Position numbers and translations under genes: made by a program | NCBI GenBank assembly: GCA_030867875.1 | Contig: JAOWCC010000577.1 | Coordinates: 154,496,344-154,560,343 of the forward strand | Reading direction: 5' to 3' | Origin: Actinernus sp. WN-2022 | Taxonomy: Eukaryota; Cnidaria; Anthozoa; Actiniaria; Actinernidae | DNA length: 64,000 nucleotides | Shown here: positions 21,957 through 33,966 of the stretch, one piece after another | Layout: each line of letters opens with the position of its first letter | How positions within the stretch are numbered: position 1 is the stretch's first letter | Notes under the pieces: model-generated | What the model saw: only the letters and a program-made list of their open reading frames with translations | Databases searched by the model: none | Told to the model about the DNA's origin: nothing

Positions 21957-22680
21957 CCCAGGGTCTTCTCTGTCAGATCCAAGATGGCGGCTACTGCTAG
22001 AGAAGACCCTGGTAAAGGCTGAATCACGTGACCAAAAATCGACAGATTTTAATCATGTGATGTGGTCATCCAAGATGGCGGCCAAGCTGGCACAATGGGA
22101 TATTTAATCACGTGATACAAACCATAGGTATCCCAATCCGGAGCGAGCGAGATGTGATTAACGGTATTTACACGAGGCGTACGATGCAGTGAAAACAGGT
22201 CTACTAAACGGCTCGAAATAGAGTTTACTTGGATAAAGGAACCGTGGAAGGAAATCACAATACTACCAGGATGTGTCTTAAGCTAAAAGAGAATTAAAAA
22301 AAGGCGTAATTTTCCGTTAGCGTTGAAACGAAGTTACCGATATCACATTTCAGGTTTAACGGCTTCTCCTGGCTTTCCTACTGGCGAAACTTACCAGAAA
22401 ACTACAGGGTAATGCACTTCATCTATTGCTCTACCTACACAACGTGTTAAGGTTATTTAAAATTTGAAAAAATTAAACTATATCAGGAGCCCTGACTATA
22501 TACAAATCATCTCTGTTGGTATCAGTCCGTTTAGCCAGTAAAAAAGCATTGTTAGAACAACCTTCGCGTCATAATCGAAGAGCCAATCAGAATACGTCAT
22601 AGTTCAGACTTTAATTTACCAGGGTCTTCTCTCGCAGTAGCCGCCATCTTGGATCTGACCGAGAGAAGAAGGTTGGCACA
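21957..22680. repeat. Pair of inverted palindromes around TCCAAGATGGCGGC
   Basis: 21958-22012 is a hairpin (CAGGGTCTTCTCT ... AGAGAAGACCCTG), and 22618-22670 is its inverted relative. Both surround a GATCCAAGATGGCGGCTACT core. They may be the ends of one 0.7-kb foldback element. Two TCACGTGA sites (22024, 22109) lie between. Confidence 0.65.
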
Positions 22681-22803
22681 TTACGGTCGAGTGGTGACTC
22701 TGTCGTATCTCCAAGCTGCCATGTAATATTCTGGATTTCTAATTCAAAACAATCTTTCCGTCAGGCACCTATGGATTCCTAATCTGGGGACCCTGCCGGT
22801 AAA

Positions 22804-23142
22804 ATGAAGACCTTATTGGACTCATTAGACAGAATTCACTATCGTGCAGCCCGGATTATTCACAGCCTCTCTTGGGACACCCTCGACACGAAGAGTTATA
22901 GCCCTGTCACAGTACACCGGAAATCACTGGGGTACTTCTTCAAACTTAAGCTAGGAATATACGTGCACAAATGCTACCACGATTTCGCCTCTCCGGTGCT
23001 ACTAGAATTATTCCCCCAAGCGCACCCTGAGATACTCACTTCGCGAAAAGAATACTATCACGCTAGTGGCACCAGCCACGAATTACATGAAAACTCTTTA
23101 AAGTGTCAAGGGTCCCGGAGAGTACTCCAGTTTATGACGTAA
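22804..23142 (+). mobile_element. LINE fragment, C-terminal region
   Basis: The plus-strand frame starts KTLLDSLDRIHYRAARIIHS and continues LGYFFKLKLGIYVHKCYHDF. IxYRAARII is the conserved motif after the reverse transcriptase in CR1/jockey-like LINEs. It is short, without a visible 3' tail. Confidence 0.75.
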
Positions 23143-23371
23143 TATATGTGTGCGGCGGGGGTGGGTCAGGGTTTGAGCCTAATTTGGGCTGTCAGGGTCA
23201 AGTAGGGCAATCATTTTTAGTCAGAGGGTTATTTATTACGTCTGTTGTTTAATCAGGATGTTCAAGTATCGCGAATCATATATTGTGGTAATTTCAACTT
23301 TCAACAGCCATCATCATCTTTTTAAAATCTGATTCCACTGTGTTCATTTGAAATTAGTTAGCATCTTCTGG

Positions 23372-23478
23372 CTACGTTTACACTAAGGGAAAACGTTTCC
23401 TGATTGATATAATTTTACGCTCTACTGCGAATAGAGATAAATATAAATCCGAGGCCTTTTTCTTTAGTGTAAACGTAG
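23372..23478. mobile_element. MITE with CTACGTTTACACTA ends
   Basis: 107 bp. CTACGTTTACACTA at the left is matched by TAGTGTAAACGTAG at the right. No coding capacity. Confidence 0.8.
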
Positions 23479-23530
23479 TCTAAAGAGGACTCTGCAGTGG
23501 GGTTTGCATGTAACTTAAAAAGAGGAAGCA

Positions 23531-23658
23531 TAATAGCCCACTTCCGCGATATGCTTTACTTGTCACGCACAAAGGTTTCAATACGAGGCTCCGTGCTAAA
23601 TTAAATGTATTCTTTTCACAGAGAATAAAGTAAAGCATATCGCGGAAGTGGGCTATTA
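23531..23658. mobile_element. MITE with perfect 29-30-bp ends
   Basis: 128 bp. Ends begin TAATAGCCCACTTCCGCGAT and are perfectly inverted to CTATTA at 23658. It flanks the previous MITE. Confidence 0.9.
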
Positions 23659-23773
23659 AGAAACGTTTCCCTCTACACTATTAGCTTTATCTGCGCTTCC
23701 TTCCTCAAGTGTTTACCCTCGTTCAATTAAAGTTATTATTATTCTCATTATGCATGGCGTCACTCATACCTAC

Positions 23774-23907
23774 CATCATTGGCCATATTACTGAGGGATA
23801 CGAGACCTGGTTGTGTTTGAAGTAACTTCAGCCAAGGTTCCACGTGTGAATATCCTGTGGCATTGTAACGTATGACGTACTGGCATCCAAGAGTACCGCC
23901 GTAATTC
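23774..23907 (-). CDS. Possible Ig-like domain, C-terminal half exon
   Basis: 134 bases with good sites (acceptor GCTGATTGCAG, donor GATG|GTAGGT), phase 2 in and 1 out, joining in frame to the first FN3 exon. It reads NYGGTLGCQYVIRYNATGYS, then HVEPWLKLLQ and ends MANDG. The G-x-L-x-C-x-x-x-x-x-x-N-A-T-G pattern resembles strands F-G of an Ig domain, and Ig before FN3 is a common order. The identity is an inference from a short segment. An unrecognised domain is equally possible. Confidence 0.45.
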
Positions 23908-23999
23908 CTGCAATCAGCAATAATACTTAGTTTGAGGCCTACTGTTATACAAAATCATTAGAGCAAGATATACTGCCTGAAATTCATTTTCTGAAAACG

Positions 24000-24660
24000 T
24001 ATATTCCCAATACTTGCAGGGAAGTTAGAGGACTTCCCCCTCCCCCCTCCAAAAATAAATATATATATATATTGTTTTTAACTAGTTAATGCATTACTAA
24101 ACCATTATCTAAAATATTACAGTCGGGCTTCGAACTTCCATTTAAAAGTATAAAACAGGCCTACTAACTCGTCATAACGCTATGGATGTTTATCACGTAA
24201 CAGCCATTTTGGCTACAAACATTAGCTTTTGTGCTTTCAATCTAAAAAAAGTTAGCTTGTCGCTTATAAACAGCAGCAAAATATGCTCTAAGGTATTTTA
24301 AAGTTCCGTCAACAATTATTCATCAGTTTATAACTGTAACGAAATTAAAGCTTTAAATGCATTAAAAATACCTGAGAAAATGACATCATGCGAGGAATAT
24401 GCTGATGATGTCGAACTGAAAAGTTCACGGAATCATGTTTTATTTTATGTATTGGGACATTTGATTCTCACATTTTAAATGTCTGCTTAGATTTTTTTAA
24501 AGTGGAGTTGAAATGACAACCGATGGAGTTGCAGGGAAACAGCAATTGTATGCCTCACATGACGTCATAGAAACTTGATTCCTAAAGAAATCATAACTCG
24601 GAAGACGTTGAGTAAAATGTTCTCCATGTCAGTCATATTGTTTCCCACTATAATCTGTGA
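24000..24660. other. Intron, nothing recognised
   Basis: AT-rich. A short (AT)n run is at 24060-24071, and a TGACGTCA palindrome lies near 24560. Confidence 0.5.
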
Positions 24661-24696
24661 TAATCGGCTAGGTCTTTAGGCACTTTAAAAACAAAG

Positions 24697-24819
24697 AAAC
24701 AGTGAAACAGAGAAACAGAGAAATAGGGAAACAGCGAAACAACGAAACAGAAACAAAGAAAGAAAGAGACCAAGAAAGAAAGAGACCAAGAAAGAAAGAG
24801 ACTAAGAAAGAAAGAGACT

Positions 24820-24859
<40 letters not shown>

Positions 24860-24862
24860 AAC
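24697..24862. repeat. GAAA/GAAAC-rich microsatellite
   Basis: GAAACA, AAGAAAGAGACC and (GAAA)n units. The minus-strand open frame full of Ser/Phe/Leu across it is low-complexity translation, not a protein. Confidence 0.9.
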
Positions 24863-24878
24863 CGAAAGAAACATGTAC

Positions 24879-24934
24879 CATAATCTTGTAACTCCATGAC
24901 TTCCAATTGATGATCCATTGTAGATTTGTTGGAT
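24879..24934 (-). CDS. Candidate 56-base exon preceding the Ig-like half
   Basis: Phase 0 in (after TACGTAG) and phase 2 out (TTATG|GTACAT). It joins in frame with the exon at 23774-23907, giving IQQIYNGSSIGSHGVTRLW and then NYGGTLGC. The phase match and open frame support it, but it is short, the splice sites are ordinary, and the exon that must supply phase 0 upstream was not found. Confidence 0.25.
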
Positions 24935-24949
24935 CTACGTAGGAAGATG

Positions 24950-27125
24950 CATCGGATTAAGACTAATAATTAAACAAATTACATAACATATAATTATACA
25001 ATAATGCACATGTACACTTTGACGAATCTGTGTTGGGCAGAGGAAGCTAGATGTAAATTATGGGTCTGATACGACGTATAAAGTGAGTGGCCAAAATTAA
25101 GGACCATCTTTCCAACTTTCACAAACTGAAAAGGGAAACCTATGAACCGTTTTAACAAGTTTGCGCATGGTGACATATGTAGAATAGCTCAGTTATAATA
25201 ATTAACTCGGTTAACTCGCTGTTGTTTAACCCTTTGACGCCTGGACGTGTTTGAGCTCAATTGGTGAAATCCTGAGTGCTAACCCTAACCCTCCCTCCTC
25301 AGTTCAAGTTTGGCTAGCCCGGGGTATAGTTAAATACTGCTGACTTTTTAAGCCAAGGGCTCAAACGTTCCCCAGAATTCTGCGGACTCGTCGACGGTAG
25401 TATTGCTTCTTCTGTTGTATTGGGTTTCCAATGAAATCTGCTTTAATTTTGGAGAAAAACGCCACTGTAAGATCAGAGCTTGACGCATCATTAAGTCTGA
25501 GGACGGCTTAAAAGTACTTGGTTTGCTGTTAGTGGGCTTTGTGAGGGGGCTGCACTGTGTTTTTCTGTTGTGTTTGTGCTTTGAGACACATCAAAAAATC
25601 ACTTTCAATGAAATCCTTGAAATTCTGCAGCCGGGTGATCTTTTTCCCCTGCTAAACCTATTAGGATGTGTTTTGTCACTTTAAAGCAACGGCTTGGGTC
25701 CAAATCACCGCTCTCGGTTGTAGGGGTAAAAGACCTACAGATGTGCCAGAAAGGGGAGACCCTTGTGAATTTTTTGTTGACTACCCAGCATGCAATTGGA
25801 GGCGGGAGCAGGAAAATGTGGTAGAGTGAAATGCAGTGTAAACATGGCGTGGTTCACAGTCGCTTGGTGTGTTTTTTGCAAACAAACCTGGTGGTTGGAA
25901 AGATTAAAGAAGGTACTGTTACGACGGAGTGCTGATTTTTGTGTTTTTTTTATCCGATTTTTAGCAGACGTTTTTCTCCAGAGTGGGATAGTCAAGCAAT
26001 CCCTGTTATAGCTCTGGCTTTGAAGTCATTCATCCCTTGAAATAATATCGCAACATCGTATTTCCAGCATGTCTAGATTTGATGCAATATTTTTCCAGGT
26101 ACATGCTTCATATATATATGGTTCGAATTGAAACCATTTTTGTGACGGCCGGCACTAAAGGGCTAAAGTGCCCCTACGATCAAATTTTCCTAAAGCGATG
26201 TTTTTGCGTATTTGTAAAGTAAAATTGCTATTTTTTTTCCTGTGCAAACCGTTTTTCTATATATATATGACGACGGGAAGTCTTATTTATTTGGGTTCGA
26301 ATATTGAGTGTTTATGTCCGCCATTACCCGAACCCGTTTCTGTGACAGAGCTAATTTTCAGGGAAAGTGATGTCATTTTACTCAACTCAACAACATGCGG
26401 AGCGCTTTTCAAACAAACCTTCTCGCGAACATTTTTTTGTTATTTTTCCACAAAGGGAAGAAAAGAACGAAGTTTAGAATAGAAATCACGCCCTTAAAAG
26501 AGCGACGTGTCGAGAAAATGACGTCACGACGGCAAACCGCTGGACGAAAATCGCGAACTATTTGGAACACACTTCAGTAATGGCAGACGTGATTTTGACG
26601 GTAAACTCTCCTCAAAAAATCATAGTTTAATTCGATCCTTTGGCAATAGTTTTCACTTATTTTGATATTTCCGCCACTGTTGGCAAATGGCAAAAGAAAT
26701 GGTCGAATTGCGTCGTACTGCTGGTCCAGTCAGTTCCTAGAACTGACGCGTTCCATTTAAGAACTGGCCCATCAGACCAGTCAGTTCTCATAAATGCAAA
26801 GCGCCCTAATAGGACACAGTAAAATATTAACCAGCTAGGCGGTTTACTTGAGTTAACGTCTCCAATGTAAAGGTCCCCGTTAAGTAGTTTTAAATCTTAC
26901 TAAAATCAAGCCATGTCATCAATGATACAAGCTAAAAAACTGCTGAAGAATTAATTTAAATGAAATCTACAAACATTGGAGTATGGTACCCTTATGATTA
27001 AATCGTCACTTAAGGAAAGTATTATTGACTTGATCATTTAAATAGTTTTCATCGAATAGAATGGACATTGGAACTGTGGAAAGTCCGGTTTACGATAGCC
27101 ACCTAAAATCTAAAATCGGCTAAAG
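24950..27125. other. Large intron segment, mostly unassigned
   Basis: No exon found on either strand. 26160-26200 (TAAAGTGCCCCTACGATC) may start a foldback element. 26710-26795 holds CCAGTCAGTTC repeated twice. A CTAACCCTAACCCT run at 25280-25293 is too short to call telomeric. Confidence 0.45.
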
Positions 27126-27129
27126 TTCA

Positions 27130-27194
27130 TCGCTCATCTCAATAGTGGTTAAGCTCCGGTCTGTCGAGCGGGAGGTCGCGGGTTCAAACCCCGG

Positions 27195-27233
<39 letters not shown>

Positions 27234-27400
27234 GGTGCTGCCTTTGTGAAACAACTGCAAATGGTTAGACCTTCAGATCTTCTCGGATAAAGACGTAAAA
27301 TCGTAGGTCCACTGACGGAGGCAGGTCTAGAAGGGACCTTGAGTCCTATTGTTTGTACTCTTGTGATCAGGCTCTGATCAGGCTCTGATCCGAATGTCTC
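27130..27400 (+). mobile_element. tRNA-Asp-like SINE
   Basis: The A-box-like part is AGTGGTTAAGC (27144). CCGGTCTGTCGAGCGGGAGG resembles an Asp (GTC) anticodon arm. B box GGTTCAAACC at 27181-27190 is followed by CCGGCCGGACC. The body ACTCAGGGTCTTAAAATAAC, AAGGTGCTGCC and GATAAAGACG is shared with copies at 5.0, 17.4 and 41.6 kb. I associate this body with coral genomes. Confidence 0.8.
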
Positions 27401-27409
27401 AAATCAAAT

Positions 27410-28550
27410 CAATAGAACTGAACCACTATGCAAAAAAAAAATATTTCAATAAGTTTTACAAAAATCACTAAAAGTTCTTCAGTCAAGTCAACAAGCGTTT
27501 TCAACAATGTTCTTCTTAAATGCCTAAAGTCGCCGTTCGAAGTCTCCATCAGCTTTACGTCGATTTTGCTTAAGTCGAATTAAATATATTTTGAAAAGTT
27601 AATTGCCGTATGCCACCTGTAAAAGGCAAGTTTTATAATCTCACTCGGACGAGCTCAGTGGAACGAGGCCTCAATGGAGACTCGCTAATAATGAACTATT
27701 TAATATTAGAAAAGATGCCCTCGTTTTAGCCTCCATCGAGTGCTCGTTCCAGCTCGTCCGCAAGAATTCGAATTCGAAGTTTCGTGCCCTGGACGCGCGG
27801 TCCTAACCATCACCATAAGTATGTCTAACCTTTGATTTCCAGTCCGAAGTGAAGTGTTGGTAGTGATTACTTTCTCTGTTAAGAAATGCTTCATTCCAGC
27901 TAGCAGAGGTCACCACAAAACTCGAGTTGACATAAAGATTTGGCCCCCCTGCAGATAAATAAAGATTGACTTCACGTTATGTGGAGTGCGTGACATTATA
28001 TAGGTACAATTGTAGTAACAATATAGTCAATGTACCTCGGCTTATAAAACTTCGAGTTGATGAATTTACAATAATACAACGTTAAGCTACATTGTATATC
28101 AGTTCAACTTTTGATACTAAGTGCTCTAATCTCTCTAAGTTAATTATATCTTGTTGAAGTTCTTCTTCCATTAAATATTATCACAACTTCAAATCCCTTT
28201 TTACCTGTGTAATAAAAATGAGCAAATGTGCTTCGTTGGTTTACGTAGCTTCATTATTGTCACTCGACTGCGTCTCGTGGCATACTTCACTTATTGACGT
28301 CATCTGCGCATCTATTCTTAACAACGAGACTGCGAGCTCGTGGTTTCTATCGGCAGAGAAGTCTAATTGTTTAAAGTGTATATAAGCCATAGCCAGTTAT
28401 CATTGATAAGTCAAAATGGAAAACGAAATTACTGACATAGGAAACAAATTATTAACGTCTGGCATTTTAAGGAATCAAATTTCAATGACGTCATTTAAGT
28501 CCTAAGCCAATTCTAGTTCATTTTGCTGTGTTTTTATGTCAGCTCCACTT
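27410..28550. other. Intron, nothing recognised
   Basis: 28284-28320 resembles one end of the 18.9-kb MITE family (TTGACGTCATCTGCGCATCT). Two TGACGTCA palindromes (about 28294 and 28484). No exon found. Confidence 0.45.
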
Positions 28551-28560
28551 ATTAAAATAT

Positions 28561-29061
28561 ACCGTAAAACCTCGAAAAGAAGCCCATGGGCTTGTTTTCT
28601 ATTTAGGACCCTTGGATGGGCTTCATTTCGAGATGGGCTTCTTCTCCGGCGAGATTATTTTACCAAACTCAAGAGGGGGGCTTCTTTTCAAGATGAATGC
28701 TGCAAATATATTGAGATTGGCTTCGGCCGAAAATATAAAACAATACGGTAGGACTACATTTTTCAACCATGGAATTCGGTTTAAAGTAAAAAACTCATGA
28801 AAAACAAGAACATCATTACCGGCGGTATTTCAATTAATGATCATCAAAACATTCATGCTTCGTATGCATTTAATCAAGAACTGTTCTTTGAAATTCCTTT
28901 AACACTGTAAAGGTACTATCTTGAAAAGAAACCCATGGGTTTCTTTTCAAGATGGGCTTCTTTTCGAGATTACTTTTGCAAACTCAAGAGGGGGCTTCTT
29001 TTCGAGATGAGTTTCCTCTCGAGAGTTAAGCCCACTGTACTTCTTTTCGAGGTTTTACGGT
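28561..29061. mobile_element. Foldback element with ACCGTAAAACCTCG ends
   Basis: 501 bp. ACCGTAAAACCTCGAAAAGA at the left is inverted at the right. Internal copies of GGGCTTCTTTTCGAGAT occur in direct order in both halves. TA flanks both ends. Short frames inside are repeats of the arm. Confidence 0.85.
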
Positions 29062-29079
29062 ATTTCAATAAGATTGCAA

Positions 29080-29400
29080 GGATCAAATGTCTGACGCCTA
29101 AAAAAAACAACTAAAGCAATATTACGACCATAAATTGCCCAAAAATGGTTGAACAAGATTTAAAAACACTTTACTGCATGCAACCAAATCAACAATATCT
29201 GGGTAGGGCTCATAAACACGTTCAGCATAACCAATACGCCGTTCTATCAACACAGCGATCGAGAAAACTGTGGGGAAAAAACCTCGCAAAAAAGCATTTT
29301 TCTAAGTGATTTTTTTCTGTAGCACACGCATGGTCTACTATCGATCATTATACCATGGTAGCCTCGGATTCTTTTGTTCTCCGAGGCACATTTAAAGCAC
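29080..29400. other. Intron, nothing recognised
   Basis: No exon or repeat structure visible except a short GCCTCGGATTC/ GTTCTCCGAGGC hairpin at 29361-29387. Confidence 0.4.
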
Positions 29401-29520
29401 TAATTTTCCCTGATGGCAGGGATACTTAGAAATATGCATTGTTTCGAAATTTCCCGCCGGGAAATTTCGAGACAATGCATATTTCTAAATTTCCCCTGCA
29501 TGCGTAATGAGGGAAAATTA
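29401..29520. mobile_element. Palindromic element, 120 bp
   Basis: TAATTTTCCCT... to ...AGGGAAAATTA, with a central AAATTTCCCGCCGGGAAATTT. Arms pair along most of the length, including AGAAATATGCATTGT and its inverse. Confidence 0.85.
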
Positions 29521-29529
29521 GAAGAGAAT

Positions 29530-30420
29530 GCAGGCTGGAAGTGAGAAGGTCAAAAGCATCAACTCCTGCTTCCCTCTGGCACGACTAGCCCTACGCTCCC
29601 GGATGAAAAATACTGAATCCAAACTGACCTGTCTTCATCATAACCTTCAACGTAATCCATGTGGGATCACGTATTTCAATCTGCATATTCTTCTCTTAAT
29701 TTCTCAAACCCGCTTCTTCCATGTGGGATACTTAAAACCATAAACGTGACGTAATTAAAATCCATTCATGCTCTTTGAATATTTAGTCAACCGCATAATT
29801 ACATTGTATTTTAGTGTTATTCTTCTCAAAAACAACACGCTTTTCCCCAGGGGAAGCCAGGGTCGTTTAATCAATGGCGCTCAGTCAAGCATTAAACAAA
29901 ACGTTTTCGAAAGCAACTCGACTGGACGTCTTTAGTTTCGGCAGAGAAAACTAAACTTCTCAGAGATTTGTTATATTTTCTTTTGCGCGTGATTGGTTGA
30001 ATGCGTCACATGACGCGATATTTTCTCTCCGCCAGACTACAAATATCAGCGAATACACCCCCTGTGAGCCGACATAAGCGCGCGTCAAAGAAAATATTTC
30101 AAGGATGATAACAACAATAACCTACATTGTGGCGTCAAAATATGCCCTGATATTTGTCCTTGAACATGATCTTATCCTAGAAGCTCACAGTTTCCCCCGA
30201 GCTTCGCTCTCGGGAATTGTTCTCTTCTCGGAACAGATAATGTCCACGGACGAAACATCAGGGCATGTTTCGACGGCACAAATAGGTTGCTTGTATAGAC
30301 GGGGACTGGCTAGCTAATCAGATGGCGAGTTTGCCAATAGACGGCGGCTGGATTATGCTAATTAAGGATAGACGCACGGCAAAATAATATTATGCATTTG
30401 TTAAATATGAGAGGCCTGTA
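29530..30420. other. Intron, nothing recognised
   Basis: 30190-30235 contains TCCCCCGAGCTTCGCTCTCGGGA, a short hairpin. Nothing else stands out. Confidence 0.4.
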
Positions 30421-30432
30421 TTAATAACTTAC

Positions 30433-31113
30433 CTCGATAGTAGTTGTACATCTTTGCAATGGAATCGGATTCCAGCATCTTATTGAAATAAAACACGATG
30501 TCATCGATAGATGCAATAGGTAGTCCCGAGTCCACTTGTCCAATAGTAATATACGAATTGACTTTCTCTGGATATTCTCTAATAACGCAGTTATCCGATA
30601 TAAACTTTTGTACTTTCATCCCGTCCTTATAAACGTCAAAACGAGAATTTATCTTAAATATTAGTACGACGTGGGTCCATATGCCTTCTGGTGCCCACAT
30701 GACTTTTCTACACCTTCCTGTTTGATGAGTCATGGACACAGCAATATGTGGGAACAAACTGTTTATTTGATAAATGGTAAATCCTCTCTCTGTCGAATCC
30801 ATCTCGGACGTAAGAAACACTTGTCTCTTCGGGCCACTTTTAAATCTGTATTTAATCCACATTGCAACTACAAGTCCTTTCGTGCACATTTTGGGGTTGA
30901 ATATGCATTTCGGAGCAACAAAATCTAATATTTTTATGAACATATTAGAACCGTCCAGTGCAATAGCGTCATTATTCACGCCACGGGCTCTCTTTGCTCC
31001 CAAGGTGGGGGTCCAACGAGAATTGATTAATTCCTTGAAATCCTTAGGGTCATCCGCTGGCCAGTAAAATGAGGCATCTGTCAGCAAAGTGTCTAGTTCC
31101 AGTTCGTTGTATT
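30433..31113 (-). CDS. LamG-like (concanavalin-type) domain exon
   Basis: 227 codons in one exon, the largest here, with acceptor TTTTTCCTCTAG and donor CGAG|GTAAGT, phase 1-1. It starts YNELELDTLLTDASFYWP. Strand-like pieces typical of the LamG/pentraxin jelly roll follow: NDAIALDGSNMFIKI, TKGLVVAMWIKYRFKSG, GIWTHVVLIFKINSRFDVYK, SYITIGQV and SIDDIVFYFNKMLES. The W-T-H-V-V-L...Y-K-D-G and I-D-D-I-x-x-Y-x-K-x-L signatures are those of the LamG-like superfamily. Four Cys are present. The likely role is extracellular ligand or carbohydrate binding; the ligand is unknown. Confidence 0.85.
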
Positions 31114-31214
31114 CTAGAGGAAAAACCCACAATAATCGGTCAATTAAATAGGTTTTGATTGAGACATATATAAGCAGTGTTTAATTATATATTCAGTAAC
31201 TTAAATCGTTTTTG

Positions 31215-31992
31215 ATTGATGCATTTGATACTTTGAATCTCAAGTATTTTACTGCTATATGCAAGTCTTCTTTTTTTCATGTTCGTAATATATCTCGCAT
31301 TCGTAAATACCTATCTGTTGGCAGTACCAAGACTTTAGTTCATGCTTTTATTACTTGTACACTTGATAATTAGTAACTCATTACTATATGGTTTTTCTCA
31401 ATGTCTTACTCATAGACTTCAACTTATACAGAACTGTGCTGCCCGACTTATATTTTGCAAAAGGAAATATGACTATGTAACTCCGTTACCAATAGAACTT
31501 CACTGGTTACCTGTTACTCAACGTATTGTTTTTAAGATTTTGTTACTGTCGTTCAAAGCACTCAATGGGCTAGCGCCTAAGTATATTACTGACTTACTCG
31601 CCAGATATGTCCCTACACGATCATTAAGATCGTCCTCTCATTGCTTTCTGAGAGTTCCCTGGTCGAGTTCCAAGACTTATGGTGACAGAGCTTTCTCTGT
31701 TTGCGCTCCAAAACTGTGGAATGGATTACCTGGACACTCAGGAGACCGATCTAATGTCATTTAAAAGTAATCTTCAGACGTATCTATTCCGTCAGACCTA
31801 ACCTATTTAGTTCAGCTATTTCTATTTGTGATATATATTCCTAATGTATATCTTAATAACTTAATAACTTAATTATAATTTAGATTTATTATTGTTATAT
31901 ACATAAATTTTCATGTAAAGTGCCTTAGAACATTCGGATCATGTGCGCTATATAAATTTTATTATTTTTATTATTATTATTATTATTATTAC
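31215..31992 (+). mobile_element. 5'-truncated LINE with (ATT)n tail
   Basis: The plus strand encodes QLIQNCAARLIFCKRKYDYV, IELHWLPVTQRIVFKILLL and FKALNGLAPKYI: the C-terminal signature of L2/CR1-type LINEs. The frame is broken after about 31764. A (TTATTA)n tail ends near 31992. Confidence 0.88.
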
Positions 31993-32044
31993 ATAATTAT
32001 TGTCAACAGTAAATTAGGATAGACCGGATAGACCACATAATTTT

Positions 32045-32206
32045 CAATAGAGGATTTGCACCATCACGTGAATGAAGCCATGTTGGAAGGCAGAAGCAAT
32101 GAAATGTGGTTAATCATGTGAAAATATAAATCTCAAAGGAATGAAATTATGTGTTCCTGCCATCCAACATGGCTTACGTGATGGTGCAATTGCAAACCCT
32201 CTATTG
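32045..32206. mobile_element. MITE around AACATGGC, 162 bp
   Basis: CAATAGAGGATTTGCA at the left pairs with TGCAAACCCTCTATTG at the right. CACCATCACGTGA and the inverse GCTTACGTGATGGTG lie inside. Confidence 0.85.
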
Positions 32207-32221
32207 TGTGATTTTAATCGT

Positions 32222-33158
32222 AAGAGTATCCGAGATCTCCCATTGAGTGTGTCAATAGCAACAAGGTACTGGGCGTGGTTCTCGATGATGTCTCAGTTTT
32301 ACTAATCATACAGAGGAACTTTGCAAGAAGTTAGCCAAACGACTCCTACGTCACATAAGCCCGTTTCTGAAGCAAAGTCAAAAAGAAACATATTATAATG
32401 CAGTAATTAAACCCATTTTTCTATACGGCAGTACTGTATGGTCATCTTGTAGTAAAGAAAATATAAACTCTGTACTGAAGCTTCAGAAAAGAGCTGCCCG
32501 TGTCATCTCAGGCGCAGAACGCAGAGCCCCCTCTGTGACGCTTTTTAATGATCTGGGTTGGCTCCCATTCTATGTTCAGGCATATATAAACCGGTGTGCC
32601 ATTATATTGAACAGGATTAATGATAGAACGCCTGAATATCTAAATAGCCTCCTAACTAGAAACTCTGAAATACACCAAAGGAACACAAGATATGCTCAGC
32701 TAAACCTTTGTTGCCCGTTATTTAAAAACAATACCGAGGGAGTCCGAACCTTCACTGTACGTTTCATTCGCGACTGGAACCAATTATCTACTACTCTTAA
32801 AACTAGCATATCAATTAAATGTCTTAAAAAGAATCTCTTTAAAGAACTTATTTTAAAACAGAAAAAAACAACTTAGATTTGCAGATCCATAGCTACCACC
32901 CTTTATGCAAATACTTTTAGTGATTTTATGAATTTGAGTATTTTTAATTATTCTATCATCGTTATTGTATTAAATAGTTTTTGCAATCGTTTTATAGTCT
33001 GATACGAATTTTAGCATTTTAATCGTAGAATCGTAGACTTTTTGTAGATAGATGTATTTATTATTGTAAATAGAGGGCCACGGGGTCATCAGTACCTTTG
33101 GTTACTGTTAAGTGTTACCCTCTGAAAATAAAGTCTATTCTATTGTATTGTATTATAT
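32222..33158 (+). mobile_element. 5'-truncated LINE, C-terminal region and 3' UTR
   Basis: After a frameshift near 32300 the plus strand reads CKKLAKRLLRHISPFLKQSQ, IKPIFLYGSTVWSSC, LQKRAARVISGAERRAP and LNRINDRTPEYL to a stop at 32876. The 3' UTR ends AATAAAGTCTATTCTATTGT. This is a different family from the LINEs at 1.4 and 31.2 kb. Confidence 0.88.
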
Positions 33159-33202
33159 CTCGTTTTAAATTAGAAAACCCCAGGGTCCAGGGTATTATAT
33201 GC

Positions 33203-33812
33203 TGGCTGCACCTGCAAACATTAAATGGGTTGAATCCATCGCATTAACGTTAATGTTGTGGGTTGAACATGCACTGACCAAATTATAATCTAAGCAATAT
33301 CACAAAAGTGTACTCGCATTACAGTCAGAACACGTTGTTTACCTGTGAACCCTAGCTCTAGGTGGGACTGGTGGGCGAGAACTCGTCGTTTATCTGGGAA
33401 CTTGTTTACTGACGGTTAGGGTTAAGTTTATGGTATGGGTTAGGATTATTATTTTTAAAAGTGAGAGTCGTTCCATCGCAAGTTTCTGTGGCTCATTGGT
33501 AATTAAAGTTCTGGTCTTGCACACCGAAGGTCTTGGATTCAAACATCGTGGCGGGGAATCGGAAGGTAAGATATAAAAATAAGATATATTAATTAGACAA
33601 ATTGAACTTAGAGAGGATTAATGCTGAAAGGCGTTAGGATCCTGGGAAGGGATAAGGAGATCGTGAAATAAATTAAATTAATTTTTATGACTTATCTTCA
33701 TACGTGAGATTGCTTAGATTATCATTCGGTGTGGGTTCAACCCACAACATTAAACTTAATGTAACTGGGTTCAACTCAATCCATTTAATGTTTGCGAGTC
33801 GGTGCAGCTATA
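33203..33812. repeat. Foldback element with an internal tRNA-like piece
   Basis: GCTGCACCTGCAAACATTAA at the left is inverted at the right end (TTAATGTTTGCGAGTCGGTG). ATGTTGTGGGTTGAAC / GTTCAACCCACAACAT form inner arms. 33486-33545 resembles a tRNA (GTGGCTCATTGGTA, CTTGCAC, GGATTCAAA) and is probably a SINE remnant. Confidence 0.65.
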
Positions 33813-33966
33813 TGCTTCGGTGCATCGTGCAGAGATGGATCAATGAGTTCGCCGCGTGGCATGGTACAGACGTCTGACAGGCAGATGCTCAATCTGCTCA
33901 ATGGATACCTGTTAACTCTTCCCTGTTAGCCATAAGTTTATTACTCTCTAAGACGGTTTTATTTAC

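Noticed and set aside
24648..24881. Minus-strand hydrophobic frame (FFLSFFLSFFLSF) that could look like membrane segments
   Set aside because: Low-complexity GAAA microsatellite translation.
25280..25296. CTAACCCTAACCCTCC as a telomere-like repeat
   Set aside because: Only two units, interior position, no array.
27145..27202. Functional tRNA-Asp gene
   Set aside because: It continues into a SINE body shared by other copies, and the head is degenerate.
33486..33545. Functional tRNA-Ala gene
   Set aside because: The cloverleaf is incomplete, the T-arm is altered (GGATTCAAA), and it lies inside a foldback element. More likely a SINE remnant.
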